A program made the translations under genes and the position numbers. Shown piece after piece: positions 27,545-36,477 of a stretch of DNA of 64,000 bases (the stretch's first letter is position 1; every line of letters starts with the position of its first letter). This DNA is from Candidatus Dojkabacteria bacterium UBA2022 (lineage in GTDB: Bacteria; Patescibacteriota; Dojkabacteria; SC72), in NCBI GenBank assembly GCA_002335495.1, contig DDBW01000020.1, positions 11,753-75,752 on the forward strand. The letters run 5' to 3'. Below the pieces are notes generated by a model. It was not told the DNA's origin and did not search any database. It saw only the letters and a list, made by a program, of their open reading frames with translations.

Positions 27545-28156
27545 ATGGAAAGAAGAAGCGAACCAAAAAATTATGAGAAGCGAGCAGTTGCAATAAGAAG
27601 AGTTGCAAAGGTTAACGCAGGTGGAAAGAGATTAAGATTCTCAGCAATGGTTGTTGCTGGAGACAGGAATGGATCTGTTGGAGTTGCTTTAGGAAGAGGA
27701 GTTGATACTAGAAGTGCAATGGAGAAGGCTGAGAAAAAGGCTGTTAAGACTATGAAGAAAATTGAGGTCATTGGTGATACTATTCCACATGAAATCAGAA
27801 TGAAGTTCGGAGCAGCTCAGGTTATTCTTAGACCTGCTAAACCAGGTACTGGAATCATTGCTGGCTCTGCATCAAGAATTGTTTTGGAGATGGCAGGTAT
27901 TCAAAATGTGTACTGCAAGCAGTTAGGTTCAAATGATATTATTGCTAATACATACTGTACTTACGAAGCCCTCCTTGGATTGAGAAAGGCTAGAGTATTG
28001 AAGAAGATGAGAATCATGCAGGATAGAATTGGACTTAAGGAGAAGATGGATGCCGAAAGAAAAGCTAAAGAAGCAAAATTAAGAAAAGCAAAGAAAACAG
28101 ATAATATAAATAAGGGAAAGCATGCAACTAGAAAGTTTACCACAAAGAAAAAATAG
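27545..28156 (+). CDS. rpsE: 30S ribosomal protein S5 with basic C-terminal extension
   Basis: A 203-residue S5: double-stranded-RNA-binding-like N-terminal domain (KRLRFSAMVVAGDRNGSVG) and the C-terminal domain with GTGIIAGSASRIVLEMAGIQ. The last 40 residues are a Lys/Ala-rich extension that is longer than in E. coli and overlaps rplO by 35 bases. No L30 gene follows. Confidence 0.96.
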   Translation: MERRSEPKNYEKRAVAIRRVAKVNAGGKRLRFSAMVVAGDRNGSVGVALGRGVDTRSAMEKAEKKAVKTMKKIEVIGDTIPHEIRMKFGAAQVILRPAKPGTGIIAGSASRIVLEMAGIQNVYCKQLGSNDIIANTYCTYEALLGLRKARVLKKMRIMQDRIGLKEKMDAERKAKEAKLRKAKKTDNINKGKHATRKFTTKKK

Positions 28157-28562
28157 AAAACACGCTTCTAAGAGATTAGGACGAGGATATGGATCTGGAG
28201 TAGGTGGGCACACTGTAGGTAGAGGTACTAAAGGTCAGAAATCTAGATCTGGACATAAATCTACAGTATTCTTTGAAGGGGGAAACAGACCATTCTTTAG
28301 CAGAATTCCTAAGTTCAAGGGATTTAAGAGTAGGGCTGAAAAGTATCATCCAGTGAATCTTGTGTCAATTGAAGATGAGTATAAAGCAGGTGAAACTGTA
28401 AATATTGAGACTCTCAAAGAGAAGAAACTTGCTAAAAAGAGAACTAAACTTGTTAAAGTTCTTGGAGTTGGTGAAATTACCAAGAAGCTTACATTTGAAG
28501 GACTTAGTATTTCTGAGACTGCCAAGGCAAAGATTGAAAAAGCAGGCGGTACTATAAAGTAA
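28122..28562 (+). CDS. rplO: 50S ribosomal protein L15
   Basis: A 146-residue L15 with the Gly-rich N-terminus LGRGYGSGVGGHTVGRGTKG that threads into 23S rRNA. It begins inside the end of rpsE. In most bacteria rpmD (L30) lies between rpsE and rplO; there is no room for it here, in agreement with the known lack of L30 in CPR bacteria. Confidence 0.96.
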   Translation: MQLESLPQRKNRKHASKRLGRGYGSGVGGHTVGRGTKGQKSRSGHKSTVFFEGGNRPFFSRIPKFKGFKSRAEKYHPVNLVSIEDEYKAGETVNIETLKEKKLAKKRTKLVKVLGVGEITKKLTFEGLSISETAKAKIEKAGGTIK

Positions 28563-28569
28563 ACACGCA

Positions 28570-29841
28570 ATGTTTAAAAATATATTCAATAACATTAGCC
28601 TCTATCTGAGGACTGAAGAAATAAGAAATAGAATATTTTTCTCCATATTGATTCTTGTTGTCTTTAGAGTGTTGGCATCTATACCTGTAGTAGGTATCCC
28701 TGCTGATGCTATATCCCAACTTTTTTCAGGAAGTAACTTTGGGGATCTCCTTTCTACCATATCTGGTGGTGTCTTAGAAACTGCTTCTATTGCCGCAATC
28801 GGTTTAACGCCGTATATTAATGCTTCCATCACACTTCAGCTTCTCACTCCTGTTATTCCGAAACTCGCGGAGTTAAAGAAAGAGGGTTCTAACGGAAGGA
28901 GAACTATAAGTATGTATACAAGATTACTAACAGTTCCTCTCGCAATCCTTCAATCATTTATCATCTACTCTACCCTAAGAGGGTTCGGTTTGATGGATGT
29001 TCTCCAGCCCCTTGAACTTGTTGCGATGTCAGCTACCCTAACTACTGGATCTATCGTTATAATGTGGTTAGGAGAGCTTGTTTCTGAAAGCGGACTTGTC
29101 TCCGGTGGGAGCTCATACCTAATATTCCTTGGCATCCTTGCCGGTATCCCTGGATCTCTAACCAGTAACTTCCAATTTATGGATCCAACCCAGAAGGTTG
29201 TATTTATACTATTGAACATTATTCTAATCGCAGTCGTTGTACTTATTACTGAAGCTGAACGCAGGGTTAAGGTTCAGTATTCAAGGAGAGTTAGAGAGGG
29301 AGGAGCTATGGATAGTTACATTCCTCTTAAGCTTACTCAGTCAGGAGTTATGCCTGTTATCTTTGCTATATCACTGATGTCCTTTCCGGATTTGATTGCT
29401 AGGTTCTTAATAAGTAGGGATATAAATGATACCGTGAACCTCTGGTCAAATAACACAATTCAATTTCTAGCAGATCCATATGTTCAGAATATTGGTACTT
29501 TCATATTCATAATTCTATTCTCGTTCTTCTATGTGACAGTTGTATTTAATACAGATGAAATCGCAGAAAATCTTCAGAAGAACGGAGGATTTATACAGGG
29601 TATAAGGCCAGGAAAGTCCACGTCTAAGTACCTTAGGAATCTCTCTTTCAAATTAACAGCTGTTGGAGCTGGAATCCTTGCAATCATGTCTATTCTTCCT
29701 AATATTCTGCTTGCAATCGGTGTTGTAAATCAGTCACTGATTACAGGGACAGGCCTTTTGATTATTGTAGGTGTAGTACTTGATATCCGCCGTAAAATTA
29801 AATCTATGGCTGTTGTTAAAGATTACGGTAGATATATCTAA
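28570..29841 (+). CDS. secY: protein translocase subunit SecY
   Basis: A 423-residue SecY with ten predicted transmembrane helices. Visible signatures: GLTPYINASITLQLL in helix 2 region, and the cytoplasmic loops with RRVKVQYSRR and NGGFIQGIRPGKST that contact the ribosome and SecA. It forms the Sec channel and is the classic last gene of the spc operon. It begins seven bases after rplO. Confidence 0.97.
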   Translation: MFKNIFNNISLYLRTEEIRNRIFFSILILVVFRVLASIPVVGIPADAISQLFSGSNFGDLLSTISGGVLETASIAAIGLTPYINASITLQLLTPVIPKLAELKKEGSNGRRTISMYTRLLTVPLAILQSFIIYSTLRGFGLMDVLQPLELVAMSATLTTGSIVIMWLGELVSESGLVSGGSSYLIFLGILAGIPGSLTSNFQFMDPTQKVVFILLNIILIAVVVLITEAERRVKVQYSRRVREGGAMDSYIPLKLTQSGVMPVIFAISLMSFPDLIARFLISRDINDTVNLWSNNTIQFLADPYVQNIGTFIFIILFSFFYVTVVFNTDEIAENLQKNGGFIQGIRPGKSTSKYLRNLSFKLTAVGAGILAIMSILPNILLAIGVVNQSLITGTGLLIIVGVVLDIRRKIKSMAVVKDYGRYI

Positions 29842-29879
29842 AACTTTTGTCACTATATAACTTAAAGTGGTACAAGGTT

Positions 29880-30542
29880 ATGAAGACTTATCTATTTCAC
29901 GGTCAGATAGGGGCGGGTAAGGATACCCAGGTAGAAATGCTCTTAAAAAAGTTTGATGTAGAAAGAGTCTCAACAGGAGAGATGTTTCGTAAAATGACAG
30001 AGGAAGGTGATCAAGAGGCTGCAGATCTGTTTAATAATAAAGTAAAACACGGAATCTGGCCATCCCCAGAAGAAACCTTTAGTCTTGTTAAAAGGTGGTT
30101 GAAGAGGTTTGATTCGAGTAAGGATTGGGTTCTACTCTCTGTCGCTAGATATGCAGAACAGATTCCTTTTCTTGATGAAGCGCTTAAAGAATATGGAAGA
30201 AGCTTGGATAAAGCAGTCCATTTTACAATCCCTGAAGAGGTTGCCTTAGATCGGCTTGCAGGTCGTCAGATATGTCCGAACTGTCAGGCAACGTACCATC
30301 CTAAATACAAGCCTGAAAAAGTCAAAGGGGTTTGTGACTTGTGCGGAAGCAAGCTGGAAGTAAGAAAAGATGATACTCCTGAGGGCGTAAAGATGAGGTT
30401 TGAACAGTATTCTAAATCAGTTCAGCCATGGCTTGATGCATATAAACAAAGGGGTATTTTAATCGAAATAGATGCGACACCTTCTATTGAGGATATACAT
30501 AACGAAGTAATTAAAAATTTAGAATTTACTAATGTACGATAA
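29880..30542 (+). CDS. adk: adenylate kinase family protein with divergent NMP-binding site
   Basis: A 220-residue nucleoside monophosphate kinase of the Adk type. P-loop GQIGAGKDT (8-16), STGEMFR (31-37), a zinc-type LID with Cys132, Cys135, Cys152 and Cys155, and DDTPEGVKMRF. The highly conserved DGFPR of the AMP site is replaced by L86-S-V-A-R90, although R90 and the following Q94 keep their spacing. It lies in the normal secY-adk-map order, so AMP phosphorylation is the default, but altered substrate preference is possible. The in-frame TTG at 29847 was not used because homologues start just before the P-loop strand. Confidence 0.88.
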   Translation: MKTYLFHGQIGAGKDTQVEMLLKKFDVERVSTGEMFRKMTEEGDQEAADLFNNKVKHGIWPSPEETFSLVKRWLKRFDSSKDWVLLSVARYAEQIPFLDEALKEYGRSLDKAVHFTIPEEVALDRLAGRQICPNCQATYHPKYKPEKVKGVCDLCGSKLEVRKDDTPEGVKMRFEQYSKSVQPWLDAYKQRGILIEIDATPSIEDIHNEVIKNLEFTNVR

Positions 30543-31269
30543 AGTTAAGATAAAAAGAATGCAGGTTGCTGGAGATATTCTTTCAGCTATTCTAAAAGAG
30601 TTGCAGGAAGCTGCGGTGGTCGGAACTAACCTTCTGGAATTGGAATATCTCGCTAATGAGCTGTGTTCAAATTATAAAGTAAAACCTGCCTTCAAAGGGT
30701 ATGAAGGATATCCAGCGGCTTTATGTCTTGGTGTAAACGATGTCGTTAATCATGGAATTCCGTATGATTATGAACTTGAGGATGGTGATATTATAGGCAT
30801 TGATATGGGGATTAAGTATCAGAATGTATATTCTGATTGTGCCTACACGGTCATGGTTGGAAACGTATCCGAGGAGACTAAAAAGTTCGTAGAGACAACT
30901 AAACAAGCTGTTATGAATGCAATTAAATTTGCAAAACCAGGTAATACCGTAGGAGACTTAGGGTATGCAATGCAATCAACCGTAGAGGCTCAAGGATATT
31001 CTGTTGTAAAAGAGATGGTAGGTCATGGTATTGGCTACGAGTTGCACGAAGATCCTTATATCCCAGGATATGGGGAAAAAGGAGAGGGTGAAGTGCTTGA
31101 AAAAGGTCAGACTATTGCTATTGAAGCTATTATTAATCAAGGCAGTCCTAAAATCTTAATTTCTAAGGAAGATGGGTGGACAAGCTTCACTAAAGATGGT
31201 ATGCTTTCAGCACTATTTGAACACACTGTGGTTGTAGACGATAGTCCCAAGGTTTTAACCAAATGGTAA
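30532..31269 (+). CDS. map: methionine aminopeptidase, type I
   Basis: A 245-residue enzyme that removes the initiator Met after deformylation. The five metal ligands are recognisable: Asp in IDMGIKY, Asp in YSDCAYT, His in VGHGIGYELHE, Glu in IAIEAI and Glu in ALFEHTVVV. It overlaps adk by 11 bases and is followed by an internal promoter for infA. Confidence 0.96.
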   Translation: MYDKVKIKRMQVAGDILSAILKELQEAAVVGTNLLELEYLANELCSNYKVKPAFKGYEGYPAALCLGVNDVVNHGIPYDYELEDGDIIGIDMGIKYQNVYSDCAYTVMVGNVSEETKKFVETTKQAVMNAIKFAKPGNTVGDLGYAMQSTVEAQGYSVVKEMVGHGIGYELHEDPYIPGYGEKGEGEVLEKGQTIAIEAIINQGSPKILISKEDGWTSFTKDGMLSALFEHTVVVDDSPKVLTKW

Positions 31270-31298
31270 TTGCATAGAAGATTACTCTTTGATATAAT
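31270..31298 (+). promoter_or_regulatory. internal promoter upstream of infA
   Basis: TTGCAT (31270-31275), a 17-base spacer and TATAAT (31293-31298) lie directly after map. The leader of about 30 bases has a small hairpin AATCC-gaa-GGATT. This allows separate transcription of infA-rpmJ-rpsM-rpsK-rpsD-rpoA-rplQ. Confidence 0.7.
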
Positions 31299-31333
31299 CC
31301 GAAGGATTTATCTTATTCTTATAGTGAGACTTT

Positions 31334-31567
31334 ATGTCAAACAAAGACAGGAATGTTATTGAACTAAGCGGTGTGGTTAAAGAGTGTTTACCTGATACGA
31401 AATTTGTAGTAGAGGTAGATGTAAACGGTCAGAAGCATGATATTGTAGGATATCTGTCTGGTAAGATGAGGATGCATTATATTAGGATTCTCGAAGGAGA
31501 CAAGGTAAAGATTGAAATAACTCCTTACGACCCTAAACAAGGTAGAATAATATATAGAGATAAATAA
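31334..31567 (+). CDS. infA: translation initiation factor IF-1
   Basis: A 77-residue S1/OB-fold protein: [39 protein letters not shown] and [21 protein letters not shown] are IF-1 signatures. It binds the 30S A site during initiation. It lies between map and rpmJ as in many Gram-positive bacteria. Confidence 0.97.
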   Translation: MSNKDRNVIELSGVVKECLPDTKFVVEVDVNGQKHDIVGYLSGKMRMHYIRILEGDKVKIEITPYDPKQGRIIYRDK

Positions 31568-31569
31568 AA

Positions 31570-31686
31570 ATGAAGGTTCAGGCTTCGGTTAAAAAAAGAT
31601 GTGCAGATTGTTATGTAGCAAAGCGAAAGGGTCGTGTTTACGTTTACTGCAAAAAGAATGCTAATCATAAGCAGAGACAAGGTTAA
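31570..31686 (+). CDS. rpmJ: 50S ribosomal protein L36
   Basis: A 38-residue protein beginning [14 protein letters not shown] and ending NANHKQRQG. The zinc ligands Cys, Cys, Cys and His of the C+ form of L36 are all present. It starts two bases after infA. Length and order (infA-rpmJ-rpsM) match the standard arrangement. Confidence 0.95.
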   Translation: MKVQASVKKRCADCYVAKRKGRVYVYCKKNANHKQRQG

Positions 31687-31703
31687 TTTTGATATATTTT
31701 TGA

Positions 31704-32087
31704 ATGGCAAGAGTCGCAGGAATTGAAATACCAGATAATAAGAGAGTATGGGTTTCCCTTACTAATATCTATGGTATTGGGCCTATTACCGCTAAAAAGG
31801 TAATCGGTGTCCTTAACATTAAAGATACTGTTATGCTAGGCGATCTTAGCACAGCGCAACTTGATGTTCTTCGAAAGTATGTTGAAGAGAATTTTACTGT
31901 AGAGGGAGAGTTGAAGCAGAGGATATTTAGAGATATTAAAAGATTGAAAGATATTAGAAGTTATAGAGGAGTTAGACATAAGCTTGGCTTGCCAGTAAGA
32001 GGTCAGAGAACTAGACATAACGCACATACTCGAAAGGGTAGGTCTCAGCCTGTTGGTGGTTTGAAGCATAAACTTGAAAAGACTTAA
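31704..32087 (+). CDS. rpsM: 30S ribosomal protein S13
   Basis: A 127-residue S13 with ARVAGIEIPDNKRVWVSLTNIYGIG and the C-terminal RGQRTRHNAHTRKG. It contacts the P-site tRNA and forms bridges with L5. First ribosomal gene of the alpha operon. Confidence 0.96.
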   Translation: MARVAGIEIPDNKRVWVSLTNIYGIGPITAKKVIGVLNIKDTVMLGDLSTAQLDVLRKYVEENFTVEGELKQRIFRDIKRLKDIRSYRGVRHKLGLPVRGQRTRHNAHTRKGRSQPVGGLKHKLEKT

Positions 32088-32103
32088 CGTAATATTATAA
32101 AAA

Positions 32104-32490
32104 ATGGCTAACACAAAAGTTAAAAAAACTACTAAGAAGAATGTTGCAACAGGGTATGTAAGTATCCAGTCTACTTTCAACAATACTATTATCTCAATCT
32201 GTGATGAAAATGGAGAGTTGTTAGTTCAGGGTTCACCTGCAGTTGTCGGATTTAAAGGATCCAAGAGAAGTACCGCTTTTGCAGCAACTAAAGCTGCTAT
32301 GCACGCTGGAGAGATTGCTGTTAAAAAGTATGGTCTTAAAGAGGTTAAAGTTGTAATTAAAGGTCCAGGAGCAGGTAGAAACGCTGCTGTTAAGGGACTC
32401 GACTCAGTTGGAATTAAAGTTACTCAGTTAATAGATAAAACACCTTTGCCTCACAATGGTTGTAGGCCAAGAAAATTACCTAGAAAATAA
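32104..32490 (+). CDS. rpsK: 30S ribosomal protein S11
   Basis: A 128-residue S11 with a short basic N-terminal extension (TKVKKTTKK). Core motifs STFNNTIISICDENG and VKGPGAGRNAAVKGL are present, and the end PLPHNGCRPRKLPRK is diagnostic. It forms the 30S platform near the E site. Confidence 0.97.
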   Translation: MANTKVKKTTKKNVATGYVSIQSTFNNTIISICDENGELLVQGSPAVVGFKGSKRSTAFAATKAAMHAGEIAVKKYGLKEVKVVIKGPGAGRNAAVKGLDSVGIKVTQLIDKTPLPHNGCRPRKLPRK

Positions 32491-32506
32491 CATTTATTAA
32501 ATAATT

Positions 32507-33118
32507 ATGGGAAGATATACAGGAGCAAAAGAGAAATTAAGTAGACGAGAGGGAATTAACCTCTTTTTGAAAGGTGCTAGATCATACTCACAGAAAGCAG
32601 GTGTTGTAAGAAAACCATATGCTCCTGGTCAGCACGGTAATGCTAAGAAAACAAGATTATCTAACTACGGAATTCAGTTAAGAGAGAAGCAGAAGGTTAA
32701 GAGAATGTATGGAGTTCGAGAGAGACAGTTCAAGAATATGGTTAATGAAGCAACTAGAATTGCAAGAGTAAGAAATACAGATAGAGGTCTTGAACTATTG
32801 AAGCTTCTTGAAATGAGATTGGATAATGTTGTTTACATGCTAGGTTTTGCTCCTTCAAAGAATGCCGCAAGACAGTATGTTACTCACAAGCATGTTATGG
32901 TAAATGGAAAGGTATTAAATATCCCATCCTACACAGTTAATGTAGAAGATGTTATCGAGTTGAAGAATACAAAGCTTGCTCCTGAGCAGGTACTAGTAAA
33001 GGTTCCAATGTGGTTGGAAACTGATAAGAATAAAGGAAAGGTTGTAAAGGAGCCAGTAAGGGAAGATATTGACGAAGGAATTAAAGAGAACTTAATAATT
33101 GAGTTCTACTCTAGATAA
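32507..33118 (+). CDS. rpsD: 30S ribosomal protein S4
   Basis: A 203-residue S4 without zinc cysteines in its N-terminal part (MGRYTGAKEKLSRREGINLF). An S4 RNA-binding domain follows (LEMRLDNVVYMLGFAPSKNAARQYV). S4 nucleates 30S assembly and often represses the alpha operon. Confidence 0.97.
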   Translation: MGRYTGAKEKLSRREGINLFLKGARSYSQKAGVVRKPYAPGQHGNAKKTRLSNYGIQLREKQKVKRMYGVRERQFKNMVNEATRIARVRNTDRGLELLKLLEMRLDNVVYMLGFAPSKNAARQYVTHKHVMVNGKVLNIPSYTVNVEDVIELKNTKLAPEQVLVKVPMWLETDKNKGKVVKEPVREDIDEGIKENLIIEFYSR

Positions 33119-33137
33119 ATTTTATAACTATAACGAA

Positions 33138-34103
33138 ATGCTTAGCTTTGAAGATATTGCCGTAAAAGTTGTCGCAGAGGAAGGAAATTCCGGTCAGTAT
33201 GAAATAACTCCTTTGCCAAAAGGATATGGACATACATTAGTAAACTCATTGAGAAGAATTCTTCTTTCCAGTCTTGCTGGTAGCGCTATTACAAGCGTAA
33301 GAATTAAGGGAGTTGAACATGAGTACTCCGCTCTTGAGGGAGTAAAAGAGGATGTTGTTGAGATTATCTTGAACTTGAAGCAGATTAAGTTCAATGTATC
33401 AGCTGATGAACCACAGATTTGTAAGTTAGAAGTTAAGGGTAAGGGTGTTGTTACAGCTAAGGACTTAAAGCTTCCAGCAGGAGTTGAAGTTTCCAGTCAG
33501 AACGTAGAGATTGCTACCATTACTGATGAGAAAGCTTCCTTGGTTATGGAGATTGTTGTAGAAAGAGGAGTTGGTTATAAAGAAGCTAACGATGACGTTA
33601 GATCTGAAGTTGGAAGAATTCCTGTTGATGCAGACTTCTCCCCAATCGTAAATGTAAAGTTTGAAGTTACTGATGCTCGAAAAGGTCAGATTACTAACTT
33701 GGATGCAGTAAAGATTGCTATTGAAACTGATGGAAGCATTGCTCCAAAGCAGGCTTTACTAGAGAGTGCAAAGATTTTACAAGACTTCGCAGGTAAGGTA
33801 ATGGTTGCTCTTGGAGTATCAAAGAAGGAAGTTGAGCAGAGAGCTGAAGAAACAAGTGCTATTCCAGAAGTTGTAGATACAGTAGCAGCAGTTGAAGATG
33901 AAGTAAGTGGATGGAAAGTTGAAGATCTCCCTATTTCAAAGAGATCTAAGTCAGGACTATTAGCAGGAGGATTCCAAACAGTTGGAGATCTCTCAAATGC
34001 TAAGGTTGCTGATCTGCTAGAATTGCCAGGATTTGGTAATAAGTCTCTCAACGAGGTTGTAGAGCTTATGAAGCAGTACGGAATTGATATTAAAGCTGAG
34101 TAA
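33138..34103 (+). CDS. rpoA: RNA polymerase alpha subunit
   Basis: A 321-residue alpha subunit started at ATG 33138; an in-frame TTG at 33099 lies within rpsD. The N-terminal dimerisation domain contains PLPKGYGHTLVNSLRRILLSS. The C-terminal domain is joined by an acidic linker and contains LPISKRSKSGLLAGGFQTV and the helix-hairpin-helix LELPGFGNKSLNEVVELM, which binds UP elements and activators. Confidence 0.97.
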   Translation: MLSFEDIAVKVVAEEGNSGQYEITPLPKGYGHTLVNSLRRILLSSLAGSAITSVRIKGVEHEYSALEGVKEDVVEIILNLKQIKFNVSADEPQICKLEVKGKGVVTAKDLKLPAGVEVSSQNVEIATITDEKASLVMEIVVERGVGYKEANDDVRSEVGRIPVDADFSPIVNVKFEVTDARKGQITNLDAVKIAIETDGSIAPKQALLESAKILQDFAGKVMVALGVSKKEVEQRAEETSAIPEVVDTVAAVEDEVSGWKVEDLPISKRSKSGLLAGGFQTVGDLSNAKVADLLELPGFGNKSLNEVVELMKQYGIDIKAE

Positions 34104-34108
34104 TAATT

Positions 34109-34621
34109 ATGTTTAAGAGACAAGGATTTAAAAAATTAGGAAAGAAGGCTTCTCACAGAAATGCTATGAGTAAGAATCTTTTGAGATCAATCTTCCAGAG
34201 TGGTTATGTTACTACCACTACTCCAAAGGCAAAGATGCTTAAGGGAGAGGTTGAGAGCTTGATAAGCCGAGTGAAGAAAGCTGATAAAGGATTAAACCTT
34301 TATAAGTATCTTGAAACCGTAATGGGAAATAGAAAACTTTCAGAAGCAGTTATTAACTATGTAGAAGGAAATGGGATTGTTAAACTTGTTAAGGTCGGAT
34401 ATAGAGCTGGAGACAATGCACAGAAGAGTAAAGTTGAACTAGTTGGTTTTAAAGTAGAGAAAAAAGAAGCTAAGAGTGCAAAAACTGAAGCTAAGAAAGT
34501 TGTCGCAGAACCTAAAAAAGTTGAGAGAAGAGGATTAAAGAATGTTTTGGGAGGAAATAAGTCAGTAAGTAAGAACGTTGCTGTTAAAAAAGAGAGATCT
34601 AGAACTAGATCAGGTATTTAA
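34109..34621 (+). CDS. rplQ: 50S ribosomal protein L17 with basic tail
   Basis: A 170-residue L17: the core SHRNAMSKNLLRSIFQSGYV and RAGDNAQKSKVELV is standard, followed by about 50 extra Lys/Arg-rich residues (KKEAKSAKTEAKK to RSRTRSGI). L17 lies near the tunnel exit. Basic tails of this kind are often disordered; function unknown. Confidence 0.95.
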   Translation: MFKRQGFKKLGKKASHRNAMSKNLLRSIFQSGYVTTTTPKAKMLKGEVESLISRVKKADKGLNLYKYLETVMGNRKLSEAVINYVEGNGIVKLVKVGYRAGDNAQKSKVELVGFKVEKKEAKSAKTEAKKVVAEPKKVERRGLKNVLGGNKSVSKNVAVKKERSRTRSGI

Positions 34622-34639
34622 TTGTTATTGTAAAACGCC

Positions 34640-35071
34640 GTGCAGAAGACTAAGTGGACAAAAAGTGAAGATATTAAAAGAGAGTGGTATGTTGTTGATG
34701 CTAAGGACCAGATTTTGGGAAGAGTTGCATCAAAAGTAGCTTCTTTGCTTATTGGTAAAGGAAAAGTTAATCAGGTTCCAAATATGGATTGTGGAGATCA
34801 TGTTATTGTTATCAATAGTAAGGATATAAAAATGACCCGAAACAAAGAGGTAAAGAAGATGTACTATAGTCACACTGGCTTTCCAGGTGGATTTAAGGAG
34901 ATTCGCTTTGATAAGCTACTTGATAAGGATCCAAAAGCTCCTATCAGAATGGCTGTTGAAAAGATGCTCCCAAAGAACAAACTTAGGCCTCTTATGTTAA
35001 AGAGACTTTATGTCTTTGCAGATGATAAACATAATCATAATGCACAGGCACCTAAAACTATTAATTTGTAA
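34640..35071 (+). CDS. rplM: 50S ribosomal protein L13 (GTG start)
   Basis: A 143-residue L13. It starts at GTG 34640; an ATG in the right place is absent. Signatures: REWYVVDAKDQILGRVAS and KMYYSHTGFPGG. It is followed by rpsI, the usual L13-S9 pair, here attached to the alpha operon. Confidence 0.95.
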   Translation: MQKTKWTKSEDIKREWYVVDAKDQILGRVASKVASLLIGKGKVNQVPNMDCGDHVIVINSKDIKMTRNKEVKKMYYSHTGFPGGFKEIRFDKLLDKDPKAPIRMAVEKMLPKNKLRPLMLKRLYVFADDKHNHNAQAPKTINL

Positions 35072-35082
35072 ATTAGAACGCA

Positions 35083-35478
35083 GTGAGTAAGATCGAATAC
35101 TTTGAAGGAATTGGAAGAAGAAAAACATCTATAGCTAGAGTTAGAGTTCAAAGTGGTAAGGCCGTTTCTACAATTAATGGTATTCCTTATAACGAGTATT
35201 TTAAAGTTGAAGCAAATTCTAAGGCTGTATTAAAGCCAATCAGCACAGTCGGGCTTGATGATAAAGTGTATTTCACAGCTAAGGTAGCTGGAGGTGGAAT
35301 TACTGGTCAGGTAGAGGCTATTCAGCTTGGAGTTGGTCGTGCTTTATACGAAATGTCATCTGATATGAAATCTCCTCTCAGAAAAGCTGGGTTTGTAACA
35401 AGAGATCCAAGAATGGTTGAGAGAAAGAAATATAACCAGAGAAAAGCAAGAAAGAAACCACAGTTCTCAAAGAGATAG
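35083..35478 (+). CDS. rpsI: 30S ribosomal protein S9 (GTG start)
   Basis: A 131-residue S9 ending in KKPQFSKR, the tail that reaches the P-site tRNA anticodon. GGGITGQVEAIQLGVGRAL and LRKAGFVTRDPRMVERKKY are diagnostic. Like rplM it uses GTG, and the bases before both starts are similar (ACGC then C or A). Last gene of the ribosomal super-operon. Confidence 0.96.
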   Translation: MSKIEYFEGIGRRKTSIARVRVQSGKAVSTINGIPYNEYFKVEANSKAVLKPISTVGLDDKVYFTAKVAGGGITGQVEAIQLGVGRALYEMSSDMKSPLRKAGFVTRDPRMVERKKYNQRKARKKPQFSKR

Positions 35479-35497
35479 TTTGGTTCTCTATTCGTTA

Positions 35498-35544
35498 TTG
35501 CAGTTTTCATAAATTAATCGCATAATAGGGTAAGTAAATTTACT
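35498..35544 (+). promoter_or_regulatory. promoter with palindromic operator upstream of the DUF4349 gene
   Basis: TTGCAG (35498-35503), a 17-base spacer and CATAAT (35521-35526) are followed by the perfect 12-bp palindrome AGTAAATTTACT (35533-35544) located at the expected transcription start. This is the classical place for a repressor site. Confidence 0.5.
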
Positions 35545-35554
35545 GCCTTTATTT

Positions 35555-36463
35555 ATGCTTAAGAATTTTAGTGTACCTAAGAATTTCGGTTTTGTTATAA
35601 CCGTCGTTTCATTAGGTCTAGTTCTAATCTCCCTTCTTATCTTCCTATATAACTCCTTCTTTGCAACTCCAAATGATGAGAGGGTTGTTGGATCTAATTC
35701 AGGTTCTGTCGATTATGATATGGGTGAGGAAGTTATAGCGCCGGACAAAGGTGGTTACTACCCACCGGTAGATGGAGGTGGTAGTGCGGATAGCGAAGAT
35801 GAGCAAAAGCTAATCAAAACAGGATCCTTTGATATATTGGTCGATGATTTTGATGAGGTATTAGGTAATGTTAAACAGAGTGCTAAGCAGTTAGGCGGCT
35901 TGGTTGTTTCTACAAACGACTCAGGAGTTGGTGAGGATAGATCTGTAATGATTACTATTAAGGTTCCTGCTACAGCCTTTGATACCTTTGTTGAGAAAGT
36001 AAAGGGATACGCCTCTGTTGTGAACTCATATACTGAAGATACTACTGATGTAACCAAAACCTATCAGGATTTGGAAGCAAGATTGAAGAATGAAAAGGCT
36101 TTGGAGAGTAAGCTAGTTGAAATATTAGGTAAGGCTACCAAAGTATCGGAAATTCTCGAAGTGCAAAGAGAGCTATCTCAAGTCCAGCAGAATGTTGAAG
36201 TTATGGAATCTCAGTTGAAGTACTATAATTCTCAAATTGAGATGTCCTCCGTTACGATCTCAATGGAGTTAAGCTCCGAATCTCTTGAAGTAACTGGGGA
36301 TAAGTGGCAGCCAGTAGGGGTCTTTAAAGAGGCTGTAGCCTCCTTGGTGATGCTTTTGAAGGATCTAGGTACCTTTGTAATATGGGCAGCAGTTTTCTCT
36401 CCTGTGTTGCTTCTGTTATATCTGGTTGCAAGATTGGTCTCAAAGCGTGTAACCATCAAATAG
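35555..36463 (+). CDS. DUF4349-domain membrane protein
   Basis: A 302-residue protein: N-terminal transmembrane helix (about 12-32), a Gly/Asp-rich linker, the DUF4349 domain (EQKLIKTGSFDILVDDFDEVL, then KVPATAFDTFVEKV and DVTKTYQDLEARLKNEKALE), a coiled coil (about 175-230) and a C-terminal transmembrane helix (about 270-295). DUF4349 proteins are often lipoproteins or anchored sensors of unknown function. It is transcribed from its own promoter and is followed directly by the RNase P RNA. Confidence 0.8.
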   Translation: MLKNFSVPKNFGFVITVVSLGLVLISLLIFLYNSFFATPNDERVVGSNSGSVDYDMGEEVIAPDKGGYYPPVDGGGSADSEDEQKLIKTGSFDILVDDFDEVLGNVKQSAKQLGGLVVSTNDSGVGEDRSVMITIKVPATAFDTFVEKVKGYASVVNSYTEDTTDVTKTYQDLEARLKNEKALESKLVEILGKATKVSEILEVQRELSQVQQNVEVMESQLKYYNSQIEMSSVTISMELSSESLEVTGDKWQPVGVFKEAVASLVMLLKDLGTFVIWAAVFSPVLLLLYLVARLVSKRVTIK

Positions 36464-36466
36464 TGG

Positions 36467-36472
36467 TATAAT
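36467..36472 (+). promoter_or_regulatory. -10 box of the RNase P RNA gene
   Basis: A perfect TATAAT ends five bases before the G that opens helix P1 of RNase P RNA at 36478. No -35 is obvious. Because the RNA end is set by P1, this fixes the distance from -10 box to transcription start in this organism at about five to seven bases. Confidence 0.7.
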
Positions 36473-36477
36473 ATAAC

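Noticed and set aside
28150..28180. Possible rpmD (L30) gene between rpsE and rplO
   Set aside because: rpsE and rplO overlap by 35 bases, so no gene fits. Absence of L30 is expected in CPR bacteria.
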